A stretch of DNA of 64,000 nt from Sphingobium psychrophilum (GCF_012927105.1 NZ_JABBFV010000015.1:1-64000); one strand, 5' to 3'; counted from the stretch's first letter, positions 44,687 through 53,365 are shown. Notes: a model not told the origin generated them from the letters alone. A program made the numbers and translations.

Positions 44687-45844
44687 TCACACTCCTTCAG
44701 CAACGGCATGCAGGCGCGGTGTCACGCGATCACGGCGGTAAAACGCTACCCGGTCCTCATCGAGCGCAATGCCCAGGCCCGGCCCCTTCGGCACTTCCAG
44801 CTGGAAATCGCTGTAACGCAGCGGCTCGGCGAGTATGTCTTCCTTGACCAGCAGCGAGCCGAACAGCTCGGTGCCCCAGGCAAGCGAAGGCATGCTGGCG
44901 CACAGATGCGCCGACGCCGCGGTGCCCACGCCTGCTTCCAGCATCGTGCCGCCATAGAGGCCGACGCCGGCGGCTTCGGCGATGGCGGCGACATGATAGG
45001 CAGGCATCAGCCCGCCGGATTGCGCAATCTTTACCGCGAAGACGCGAGCGCCCCCGGCAGCGGCGATCGCGAAGGCGTCGGCCGGGCCATGCAACGCCTC
45101 GTCCGCCATCAACGGGATCACATGCTTGGCCGACAGCCGAACCATGGCGGCCAGGTTGCCCTTGGCCACTGGCTGTTCGACTAGGTCACAGCCGACATCC
45201 TCCAGCAGTTTCATGCCCAGGTCCGTCTGCGCTTCGTCCCAGTGCTGGTTGACATCGACGCGCACGCTGGCGCGATCCCCCACGGCCCGCCTGATCGCCG
45301 CGACATGGGCGACGTCGTCGCGCACGGACCGCTTGCCGATCTTGAGCTTGAAGATGTTGTGGCGGCGCAGGTCGAGAACGCGCTCAGCCTCCTCGATATC
45401 GCGACCAGTCTCGCCGCTCGCCAGCGTCCAGGCCACCGCCAGGCGATCACGCACACGGCCGCCGCCGATCAGTTCGGACACTGGCACGCCTAGCCGCTTG
45501 CCAGCGATGTCGAGCAAGGCGGTCTCCACCGCGCATTTGGCAATGTGGCAGCCCGCGACGCTGAGATTGACGGTACGCATCGCCTGCTGCACGCTCACCG
45601 AGCCGCAGGCCTTGATGATCGGCGCGATATATTGGTCGATGGCCAGCTTGATCGTCTCAGGGCTTTCCTCGCAATAACTCATGCCACCGATGGTCGTGCC
45701 CTCGCCCAGCCCCTCGACGCCGTCGGCATCGCGGATACGCACGAGTACGATTGCCTGACTATGCATCGTCGCCATCGCCAGCACATGCGGCCGGATCGTT
45801 GGCAGATCGACGATCAGGGTATCGATCTCGGAAATGGCAGTCAT
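44687..45844 (-). CDS. catB: Muconate cycloisomerase
   Basis: Enolase-superfamily enzyme turning cis,cis-muconate into muconolactone. It is 385 aa from ATG 45844; four codons of open frame precede it. Catalytic Lys in F-K-L-K-I-G-K, metal ligands in V-D-V-N-Q-H-W, V-E-Q-P and M-A-D-E-A, second base Lys in F-A-V-K-I-A-Q-S-G-G. It is the first gene of the catabolic operon, divergent from catR. Confidence 0.92.
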   Translation of the reverse strand: MTAISEIDTLIVDLPTIRPHVLAMATMHSQAIVLVRIRDADGVEGLGEGTTIGGMSYCEESPETIKLAIDQYIAPIIKACGSVSVQQAMRTVNLSVAGCHIAKCAVETALLDIAGKRLGVPVSELIGGGRVRDRLAVAWTLASGETGRDIEEAERVLDLRRHNIFKLKIGKRSVRDDVAHVAAIRRAVGDRASVRVDVNQHWDEAQTDLGMKLLEDVGCDLVEQPVAKGNLAAMVRLSAKHVIPLMADEALHGPADAFAIAAAGGARVFAVKIAQSGGLMPAYHVAAIAEAAGVGLYGGTMLEAGVGTAASAHLCASMPSLAWGTELFGSLLVKEDILAEPLRYSDFQLEVPKGPGLGIALDEDRVAFYRRDRVTPRLHAVAEGV

Positions 45845-45934
45845 CGCTTTCAACACATCCTCGCTTTCCCTATCGTTAAGCCTTAGCTATGCTCGTCCGA
45901 TCAATTCCACAAAGATCAATGGGGTCTAGGGATC

Positions 45935-45949
45935 ATACTTACAGGGTAT
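45935..45949. promoter_or_regulatory. ATAC-N7-GTAT site between catB and catR
   Basis: An exact match to the site recognised by BenM/CatM-type LysR regulators. It starts 90 bp upstream of the catB ATG, ending 5 bp before the catR start, so it could serve activation of catB and autorepression of catR. Confidence 0.75.
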
Positions 45950-45953
45950 CGGC

Positions 45954-46874
45954 GTGGATTTGCGTCAACTGCGTTACTTCGTGGCGGTAGCGGCCGAGAG
46001 GAACTTCAACAAAGCGGCCGAGCGGCTTAACATGGCGCAGCCGCCGCTCAGCCGGTCGATTCAACAGTTGGAGGCCGAAGTCGGTGCCGAACTGATCGAC
46101 CGCAATGTCCGGCCGCTGGCGTTGACGCCCATCGGCCAGCTTTTCCACATCCAGGCGATGCAGATATTGCAGCGGATGGAGGATATGCGCGGCATGATGC
46201 GGTCAGCAGTCGCCACCGAGCGGCGTCGGCTGCGTATCGGCTTCGTGGCATCGACCATCTACGCTCGTCTGCCCGCGCTTATCCGCGACTATCGCGCGGA
46301 GTATCCGGATGTCGAACTGACGCTGATGGAAAGCGTGACCCTGGAACAGATCGCCGCGTTGAAGGACGGGCGGATCGACATCGGTTTTGGGCGGGTACGG
46401 TTCGAGGATAATGCCGTTCGGCGGACCATATTGCGCAACGAACAACTCATCGCGGCGGTGCCGCTCAGCAGCCCGATCGGCCGCGACGGCGCGCCGGTAA
46501 AGCTATGCCGGCTGGCCGAGGAGAAGCTGATCATCTACCCCAGCCAACCGCGTCCCAGCTACGCCGACGATGTTCTGTCGTTGTTCCACGACAATGGCCT
46601 GGAGCCGCATGCGACTTACGAGGCGCGCGAACTGCAGATCGCGCTCGGCCTGGTCGCGGCGGAGGAGGGAATTGCGGTCATCCCGGAGTCGGTGCGACGC
46701 TCGCGGCCTGACGACGTGCGCTACGTCGATCTGGTGGAATTCGCCACATCGCCGATCATTATGAGCCATCGGATCGGCGACTTCTCGCCGGAAATTATAG
46801 GCTTCATCCGCATCATCGTGCGTAAATATCATGACTGGGGCTATCCGGTATCCGACGCATTGAGCGCAATCTAA
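45954..46874 (+). CDS. catR: LysR-family activator of the catechol genes (CatR/CatM/BenM-like)
   Basis: The 306-aa regulator has a GTG start at 45954. The HTH M-D-L-R-Q-L-R-Y-F-V-A-V-A-A-E-R-N-F and P-P-L-S-R-S-I-Q-Q-L-E are nearly canonical for CatR/CatM. The effector domain (residues 95-300) would bind cis,cis-muconate. It is divergent from catB over a 109-bp gap with an ATAC-N7-GTAT site. Confidence 0.88.
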   Translation: MDLRQLRYFVAVAAERNFNKAAERLNMAQPPLSRSIQQLEAEVGAELIDRNVRPLALTPIGQLFHIQAMQILQRMEDMRGMMRSAVATERRRLRIGFVASTIYARLPALIRDYRAEYPDVELTLMESVTLEQIAALKDGRIDIGFGRVRFEDNAVRRTILRNEQLIAAVPLSSPIGRDGAPVKLCRLAEEKLIIYPSQPRPSYADDVLSLFHDNGLEPHATYEARELQIALGLVAAEEGIAVIPESVRRSRPDDVRYVDLVEFATSPIIMSHRIGDFSPEIIGFIRIIVRKYHDWGYPVSDALSAI

Positions 46875-47004
46875 TTGGTGATTGGATTCACGCGGCCAAT
46901 AGCGGCCTCAGGCGAGCGGTTTGATGGTCCGATGTGTCCGCGTGAGACCCGGAAGCGGTCAGTCGGTTAAGTCCCAATGCAAGCCATTCAGGTAGGCGTA
47001 GCAA

Positions 47005-48375
47005 TCAGGCTGCGTTCCAGATTTGTTGCCATGCAGCAAATTCCGACGGACGAACCAGGTATCGCGCGAAATTACCCTCGTGCAAGCCCAGCAACTCCGT
47101 TTCTGCGACCTCAGCAAACTGGTCCTGATCGGCTGTTGGGATGAACTCATGGGACGTCGTGATCAGATGCGCGCGTGTTGCCTGTCGGCTCAAGGTGCCG
47201 CGCACAACATCCCGAACGACATCGCGCAACTGTTCCCGATAGCGCAGGCGGAAGGGGTCTGGCTCACCCATTGATTGACGGACGGCGGCGTAGCGCGCTG
47301 CGGATCGCTGATAGGCCCAAAGGAATACGTCGCGCAGCAATGTTATGTCGTTGCGTTCATAGACGCCAAGCGTGGCGCGCGTGTAAAGGTCGCCTGGAAC
47401 CTCGGTGAATGACAATGGTGCAAGGTTCCCCCGGATCATGGGAATATTGGCGGCGAGGCGTGATACGCGTTTGTTCACATCGTCAAAGGGCTGAAGATAA
47501 GGAAGCTGCACCATCATGAAAAAGGCCTGCTCGAATGGATCGTCGATGGCCGTGGCTGTAGCAAGGATTTGATCGAAGCACTCCTCGATGAGGCCCGGAC
47601 CTTCCAGTGGATGGAAAGTTGAACCGTCTATCCCTACGATGATGTTGCGCAGTCGCCCCACCGCCGTCGGGTCAGCTAACAGATTGTTCGCCAATAACGC
47701 ATGCAGGTTGAGTATCGTATAGCGATTGAACCCGACATCATTGGCGTTGGCGACGAGAAACTCGATCGCATCCTTATGATTGAGGATCATCTGCGTTTCG
47801 CGCGGTCCGCGCCCCTCGGCGGCTTCCCCGAAATCCAGCAGCCGCCGTGTATCGAGCAGCGAATATGTGTTGCCTTCGAGACGGCTGGAATTCCATGCAA
47901 GGTCGATAAGCAGCCTGTTCAATATCTGCTTCGCGTAGGTTCCCGCCGCTGCAGCCTCAATCTGTGGCTTGCCGATCGTAGCCAGAAGATCACGCTGCTG
48001 CTGGGTCAGATAGAAGGTTTCTTTTGGCCGGTAGCGATCCAGGAAGCCGCGGTCATAGCCGACCGGTTGTCGCATCGCGACGGGCTGGCGGACATAGGCA
48101 AGGACAGCTTTGCCTTCAGGTGATATCGGGACGATGTCGGCCGGGTCAGGCCGGGCGATGATGTCATCAGCAAGATGATAGCGGGCTGCACGCCCGTCGC
48201 CGGTAAGGCGTAGCCGACCCGCGTCAACCAATGCGCGAAGACGGTATTGGAGGGTACGACGGGCACCAGGAGTAGCGAGGGCGCTGGTGATCTGAGCCGC
48301 TGACGCACCATCCGGCAATTGCGCCACAGCGGCCTCGATCGCTTCTAGATCGGCTTCGGGTATTAGTCGTGCCAC
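47005..48375 (-). CDS. Fic-family protein with winged-helix N-terminus and altered active site
   Basis: The 456-aa protein has a GTG start. An N-terminal winged helix (about residues 10-70, S-A-A-Q-I-T-S-A-L-A-T-P-G-A-R-R-T-L) suggests DNA binding. A DUF4172/Fic_N region carries the inhibitory motif S-S-R-L-E-G-N. In the Fic core the loop H-P-F-x-D-G-N-G-R is Q295-P-F-D-D-V-N-K-R: the catalytic His is Gln and both Gly are replaced, so AMP transfer is doubtful. Five TGCGCAA-type sites lie just upstream, suggesting autoregulation. It may act as a toxin-antitoxin-like regulator; not proven. Confidence 0.75.
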   Translation of the reverse strand: MARLIPEADLEAIEAAVAQLPDGASAAQITSALATPGARRTLQYRLRALVDAGRLRLTGDGRAARYHLADDIIARPDPADIVPISPEGKAVLAYVRQPVAMRQPVGYDRGFLDRYRPKETFYLTQQQRDLLATIGKPQIEAAAAGTYAKQILNRLLIDLAWNSSRLEGNTYSLLDTRRLLDFGEAAEGRGPRETQMILNHKDAIEFLVANANDVGFNRYTILNLHALLANNLLADPTAVGRLRNIIVGIDGSTFHPLEGPGLIEECFDQILATATAIDDPFEQAFFMMVQLPYLQPFDDVNKRVSRLAANIPMIRGNLAPLSFTEVPGDLYTRATLGVYERNDITLLRDVFLWAYQRSAARYAAVRQSMGEPDPFRLRYREQLRDVVRDVVRGTLSRQATRAHLITTSHEFIPTADQDQFAEVAETELLGLHEGNFARYLVRPSEFAAWQQIWNAA

Positions 48376-48388
48376 ATCACTTCCTTAG

Positions 48389-48472
48389 TTGCGCAAAAGA
48401 TAAATCGCGCAATTAAAAGAGTCAATGCGCAACTAATCGCAGTTATGCGCAATTTCGCGGAAATTTGCGCAA
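48389..48472. promoter_or_regulatory. Five-copy TGCGCAA operator array, 20-bp period
   Basis: Eight-base units start at 48389, 48405, 48425, 48445 and 48465 (TTGCGCAA, TCGCGCAA, ATGCGCAA, ATGCGCAA, TTGCGCAA). The last four are spaced exactly 20 bp, so they lie on one face of the DNA. The first is 14 bp before the Fic start. A multi-site operator bound cooperatively is likely. Confidence 0.7.
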
Positions 48473-48688
48473 GCTTGCAAGCGGTGGCCGGGTTCTGCTG
48501 GGAAGGCGGAGCAGGCGGCTCTTTGGATCGGCCCTTCTTGTCATTTTGCTCTCATGCGCTTTGCAGAGATTGGAGCATGGGTGCCTTCCCACCAACCTTT
48601 CAGCAATTATCCAAGGAGTCGCGTGGACTTGTAACGGATTTGCGCCGGTCACCTGAGCGATTAGAGTTCGCAACAGGAGACCGACGAG

Positions 48689-48932
48689 ATGATCAAGCAT
48701 ACAGAAGAGTTCAAGCAGGAGGCGGTGCGGATTGCGCTGACCAGCGGGTTGCCGCGCGACCGGGTTGCATCGGATTTGGGGATAGGGAAGTCGACGCTGG
48801 GCAAATGGGTGTCACAGTATCGGCCATCTGACCTGGTGGCAGCGCCGCAGGCAGATCTGGCGCGTGAGAATGAACGCCTTCGCCTTGAGAACCGTGTGCT
48901 GCGGGAGGAGCGCGACATATTAAAAAACCGTC
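48689..48932 (+). pseudogene. IS3-family orfA, interrupted by an IS110-family element
   Basis: HTH protein of an IS3-family element: M-I-K-H-T-E-E-F-K-Q-E-A-V-R-I-A, D-L-G-I-G-K-S-T-L-G-K-W, then the leucine-zipper-like E-N-E-R-L-R-L-E-N-R-V-L-R-E-E-R-D-I-L-K. The gene breaks there. Its last codons (K-A-K-Q-F-F-A-S-Q-R-P, stop) reappear at 50513-50548, so about 1.58 kb was inserted. AGGAG lies 12 bases before the ATG. Confidence 0.75.
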
Positions 48933-50512
48933 GCCGGCTGAGTCCGCCTGTGCGCGGTAGAAACGGGTCGTGCTATGGTGCGGTCGGGAGGGTCGCGGCC
49001 GATGGCTTATTGGAGGCATGATACCCCGTTAAAAAACGTGGCCCGTGGGTGTTTGCGTACTTGAAAGTGGTAACGCCGTTTTGCGGCGATCCCGGTTAGG
49101 AAGATGACGTTTAGCATCGCCCATACCCTCCTGTTTTGAAGGAGGACTTGGAATGGAACGATCGAAATCCGGCGCGTTGTCTATGGTCAATCCACGCGCC
49201 GCTGCCATCGACATCGGGTCGACCATGCATATGGCGGCCATAAATCCGAACGCCGATGATAATCCGGTACGAGCGTTTGGCACATTCACCGGCGATCTCC
49301 ATGATATGGCCCGCTGGTTCAAGACATAGGGCGTCACGACTGTCGCGATGGAATCGACCGGTGTTTACTGGATTCCGGCCTATGAAGTGCTTGAAGGACA
49401 CGGCTTTGAGGTGATCCTGGTCAATGCGCGATATGCCAAGAATGTACCGGGTCGCAAAACCGACGTCAGCGACGCTGCATGGTTGCAACGCCTTCATAGC
49501 TACGGGCTGCTGCGGGGGAGTTTCCGTCCCGAGGCGGGCGTGGCGACCATGCGTGCCTATCTGCGGCAGCGCGAGCGGCTGATCGAATATGCTGCCTCCC
49601 ATATTCAGCACATGCAGAAGGCGCTGATGGAAATGAATGTGCAACTCCATCATGTCGTCTCCGACATTACCGGCGTGACGGGAATGCGGATAATCAGGGC
49701 CGTTGTGAGCGGGGAACGTACGCCAAGCACGCTGGCTCAAATGCGCGACGTCCGCTGCCACGCGACTATTGAGACCATTTGTGCGGCATTATCGGGGAAC
49801 TGGCGCGACGAGCATATCTTCGCGCTTGGCCAGTCCCTGGCCCTGTTCGACTTCTACCAAACCAAAGTTCTCGAATGTGATCGAAAGCTTGAGGCCGCGC
49901 TCAAGGCGCTCGAAATAGACGAGGGATATGATGTTCGCCACCTCCCAAAAGTCCGGACCAAAAGGCGACAGGTGAACACGCCTGACTTCGAGGTCCGGTC
50001 AGCGCTCTATCGCGTGCTGGGCGTGGACCTGACGTAGATCCACGGAATCGGCCCGTCGCTCGCACTCAAGCTGGTTGGCGAGTGCGGGACCGATCTTGCC
50101 GCATGGCCCAGTTCAAAGCATTTTACGTCCTGGTTGTGCCTGGCGCCGGGCAACAAGATATCGGGCGGTAAATTGCTGTCGTCCAAAACCCGACGCTCCT
50201 CAAGCCGGGCTGCAGCACTCCTGCGCCCAGCCTCAACCACCATTGGCCGAAGTGACACCGCGCTTGGGGCTTTCTACCGTCGACTGTCTGCACGCGCCGG
50301 AAAAGCCAAGGCAGTGACCGCGACCGCACGCAAGATCGCGGTGCTGTTCTATAACAGCCTGCGCTACGGCATGGCGTATCATGATCCCGGCGCGTCACAA
50401 TATGAGGAGCGCTATCGCAGTCGGGTGATCGGAAATCTCAAGCGTCGCGCCAAGACCTTTGGCTTCTCCCTCCAAGAGTTGCCACATGAGCCTGACATGA
50501 CTGTTTCTTAGG
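48933..50512 (+). mobile_element. IS110-family element inserted in an IS3 orfA
   Basis: The limits are inferred from where orfA reading breaks and resumes. No terminal inverted repeats are expected for IS110. The noncoding part before the transposase (48933-49152) is where IS110-type elements can encode a guide-like RNA. Ends are accurate to a few bases only. Confidence 0.6.
49153..50511 (+). pseudogene. IS110-family transposase with two in-frame amber codons
   Basis: One frame from ATG 49153 to 50511 (452 codons) covers the whole IS110 transposase: N-terminal RuvC-like DEDD domain (A-A-I-D-I-G-S-T, A-M-E-S-T-G-V-Y-W, K-T-D-V-S-D-A) and C-terminal transposase_20 domain with I-H-G-I-G-P-S-L-A-L and the Ser region T-S-W-L-C-L-A-P-G-N-K-I-S-G-G. 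TAG codons at 49327-49329 (before G-V-T-T-V-A-M-E-S) and 50035-50037 (before I-H-G-I-G, where Gln is usual) break it. Inactive unless suppressed. Confidence 0.8.
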
Positions 50513-51228
50513 AAGGCCAAGCAGTTCTTCGCGAGCCAAAGGCCGTGAAGTTCGCGTTCGTGTATAGCTGGCGGCATCGTTGGCCTGTTGAACTGCTCTG
50601 CCGTGTCATGCTTGTCAGCGAGCGCGGCTATCGTTCCTGGCGCTCGCGGCCGATCAGTCGGCGGGAGCGGACGGACATGAAAGTGCTGGCGCATATCCGG
50701 GAGCAATACTGCCTCAGCCTTGGGAGCTATGGTCGTCCTGGCATGACGATGGAGTTGAAAGAGGTGGGGCTCGATGTTGGCGAGCGCCGAGTCGGGTGCC
50801 TGATGAAGATCAACGGGATCAAGCCAGTCCGCATGCGCAAGCACAAGGTCACGACCGATAGCCACCATCGCCTGGGGGTCGCAGCGAACTGGCTGGACGG
50901 CGACTTCGCCGCCGATGCGCCCAACCGTAAGGGGGCGGGCGACATCACCTATATCTGGACCTCAGAAGGCTGGCTCTATCTTGCCGTCATTCTCGACCTG
51001 CCCTTCGACTGCCCGCCTGCGGCAGGCGCTCAGGATAAACTGCGCCGACGTGTCGTGGGTTGGGCTGTCAGTGACAGGATGAAGAAGGACCTGGCGATCA
51101 GGGCGTTGGATATGGCGGTGCGCCTGCGCCAGCCTCCCCAGGGCTGCCTTTTCCATTCGGATCGCGGCAGCCAATATTGTTCTTATGACTATCAGAAAAA
51201 GCTGCAGGCCTACGGCCTGCGTCCATCG
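50513..51228 (+). pseudogene. IS3-family orfA tail and orfB (DDE transposase), 3'-truncated
   Basis: After the last codons of orfA (stop at 50548), orfB reads L-L-C-R-V-M-L-V-S-E-R-G-Y, the HTH_21 region, then the rve domain D-I-T-Y-I-W-T-S-E-G-W-L-Y-L and H-S-D-R-G-S-Q-Y. It ends at about 51228 after Y-G-L-R-P-S-M, before the final catalytic Glu, where another IS3 fragment begins. A palindromic insertion at 51001-51045 adds about 13 residues between I-L-D-L and R-R-V-V-G-W. Confidence 0.7.
51001..51045. repeat. REP-like palindromic element inside the IS3 transposase
   Basis: The sequence CCCTTCGACTGCCCGCC-TGCGGCAGGCG-CTCAGGATAAACTGCGC resembles the CCTTCGAC...CTCAGG palindromes that are dispersed in GC-rich proteobacteria. 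The centre GCCTGCGGCAGGC is a perfect hairpin. It interrupts a conserved transposase stretch without breaking its frame. Confidence 0.55.
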
Positions 51229-51606
51229 ATGTGCGACGAGCGCTTCGGGTGTCCGAGCGACGGATCTGCCGGGTGCTGGGACAGCATCGATCGACGCAGC
51301 GCAAGGTGCCGCGCGGGGCGGATGACGAGCAGGCGCTGACGGAGGATATCATCGCTTTGGCTAAACAATATGGTCGCTATGGCTACCGCCGGGTGACGGC
51401 ATTGCTGTGCCATGCGGGATGGACGGTGAACCATAAACGGGTCGAGCGGATCTGGCGACGTGAGGGGCTGAAGGTTCCGCTGCGCCAGCCCAAGCGCGGA
51501 CGCCTATGGCTCAACGACGGATCCTGTATCCGCCTGCGGTCGGAATATCCAGGTCATGTATGGGCCTACGACTTCGTCGAAGGGCGCACGCATGACGCAG
51601 TTGTCG
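51229..51606 (+). pseudogene. Second IS3-family orfB fragment abutting the CRISPR array
   Basis: Reads V-S-E-R-R-I-C-R-V-L-G-Q-H-R-S-T-Q-R-K, Y-G-Y-R-R-V-T-A-L-L and H-V-W-A-Y-D-F-V-E-G-R-T-H-D, the N-terminal half of an IS407-type orfB. The rve domain is cut off a few bases before the first CRISPR repeat. It is also joined directly to the previous IS3 orfB, so both ends are recombination joints. Confidence 0.7.
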
Positions 51607-51608
51607 GT

Positions 51609-53294
51609 GTTGCCGCTGGACCGCGATCTCTGAGCGGCTATAATCCTGGCGCAAGTTGATCCCGACGCTGCGTGGTTGCCGCTGGACCGCGATCTCTGAG
51701 CGGCTATAATCGCGCGAATATCTGCGCGTCGGTCATGGTCGTTGCCGCTGGACCGCGATCTCTGAGCGGCTATAATACGCCGCTGGCGTTATTGCAGCGT
51801 GGGAAGGTTGCCGCTGGACCGCGATCTCTGAGCGGCTATAATCGCCATGAGCGCGGACGGACTGGCGACGCTGTTGCCGCTGGACCGCGATCTCTGAGCG
51901 GCTATAATATAGCGGCGCTCCGACCCGCCGCCTTTCAGGTTGCCGCTGGACCGCGATCTCTGAGCGGCTATAATGACAGGCTGACCAGTTCGCCACGGGG
52001 CAGGGTTGCCGCTGGACCGCGATCTCTGAGCGGCTATAATGTCGGCCGCTTTAAGGTCAAGCTCAGAGTCGTTGCCGCTGGACCGCGATCTCTGAGCGGC
52101 TATAATTCAGCGCTTGCCCTTGGAGGCTTGCACACAGTTGCCGCTGGACCGCGATCTCTGAGCGGCTATAATTCGTTCTCATCTCATCCCCCTGTGAATC
52201 GCGTTGCCGCTGGACCGCGATCTCTGAGCGGCTATAATCTGGTGCGGTTGATATAGCTGCACGGTCTCGTTGCCGCTGGACCGCGATCTCTGAGCGGCTA
52301 TAATCGATCCGGCGTCGGTCAGTGCGCGCAGGATGTTGCCGCTGGACCGCGATCTCTGAGCGGCTATAATTTACTGCACCGTTCGCTACATCCGAGATGG
52401 GTTGCCGCTGGACCGCGATCTCTGAGCGGCTATAATAGACCAAGCCGCTCGCCGGTTACGTCGCCAGTTGCCGCTGGACCGCGATCTCTGAGCGGCTATA
52501 ATAACGGGCTGGGACGTATCTGCGCCAGTGCTGTTGCCGCTGGACCGCGATCTCTGAGCGGCTATAATCGAGCCTACGCCGCTGCCGTGCGGCTGTGAGT
52601 TGCCGCTGGACCGCGATCTCTGAGCGGCTATAATCGAGTTTTTGTCGAAGGCGTTGGGCGCGGGGTTGCCGCTGGACCGCGATCTCTGAGCGGCTATAAT
52701 GAAGGAATGACGCTGCGGGACTGGTTTGCTGTTGCCGCTGGACCGCGATCTCTGAGCGGCTATAATGCTCCGATTGCGGCCCCATAGGGCGGCCATGTTG
52801 CCGCTGGACCGCGATCTCTGAGCGGCTATAATGCGCTTCACCGCGTCCAGCCTCTCCCAACCGTTGCCGCTGGACCGCGATCTCTGAGCGGCTATAATTA
52901 ATCGAACGCAGTCAAGCGGCCTCCGCTTGTTGCCGCTGGACCGCGATCTCTGAGCGGCTATAATACAAAGGCGCGACGCTCTACAATCTGCATCGTTGCC
53001 GCTGGACCGCGATCTCTGAGCGGCTATAATATCGCCGCACCATGGGCCTATCGCGCAATCGTTGCCGCTGGACCGCGATCTCTGAGCGGCTATAATAGGC
53101 CGCCCCCGTGAGGCGAGCGCCGCTATGTTGCCGCTGGACCGCGATCTCTGAGCGGCTATAATTCGCGGCGGAGATCATCCGGCATCTGCTGGGTTGCCGC
53201 TGGACCGCGATCTCTGAGCGGCTATAATATTGGCCGTGTTGGTCGCGCCGTCCGCATTGTTGCCGCTGGACCGCGATCTCTGAGCGGCTATAAT
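51609..53294 (+). CRISPR. Type II-C CRISPR array: 26 repeats of 36 bp, 25 spacers of 30 bp
   Basis: Repeats begin at 51609 and recur every 66 bp up to 53259 (last base 53294). Each starts GTTGCCGCTGGACC and ends GAGCGGCTATAAT, with no visible sequence decay at either end. All spacers are 30 bp. In type II systems the repeat's GTTG end follows the guide, so transcription runs left to right, towards cas2. The terminal TATAAT is a consensus -10 element, as in the Neisseria type II-C repeat (TACAAT), so each repeat may start its own crRNA about 6-7 bases inside the spacer. A transposase fragment replaces whatever lay upstream. Confidence 0.97.
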
Positions 53295-53340
53295 GGATCA
53301 ATGGATATCACGTTGAAAACAACGCAATATCTATTGATCC
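53295..53340. repeat. 46-bp interrupted palindrome touching the last CRISPR repeat
   Basis: GGATCAATGGATAT (53295-53308) pairs with ATATCTATTGATCC (53327-53340) with a single G-T wobble. CGTTG-AAAA-CAACG is nested inside, offset by CA on each side. No T tract follows, so it is not a standard terminator. The position between array and cas2 is where a leader or an adaptation anchor would lie. Confidence 0.75.
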
Positions 53341-53365
53341 ATCATCGTAAAATTCGCGCGAATCA

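Noticed and set aside
19833..50511. Reassignment of TAA/TAG to glutamine in this organism
   Set aside because: Intact neighbouring genes (sodB, catR and others) end at TAA or TAG at the expected length, so these codons act as normal stops.
51672..53301. Repetitive open frames on both strands with Y-S-R-S-E-I-A-V-Q-R-Q or V-A-A-G-P-R-S-L-S-G-Y-N units
   Set aside because: These are translations of the CRISPR repeats; the 66-bp period keeps the frame open artificially.
53295..53340. Degenerate 27th CRISPR repeat
   Set aside because: The 46 bp are AT-rich, palindromic and share no stretch with the repeat.
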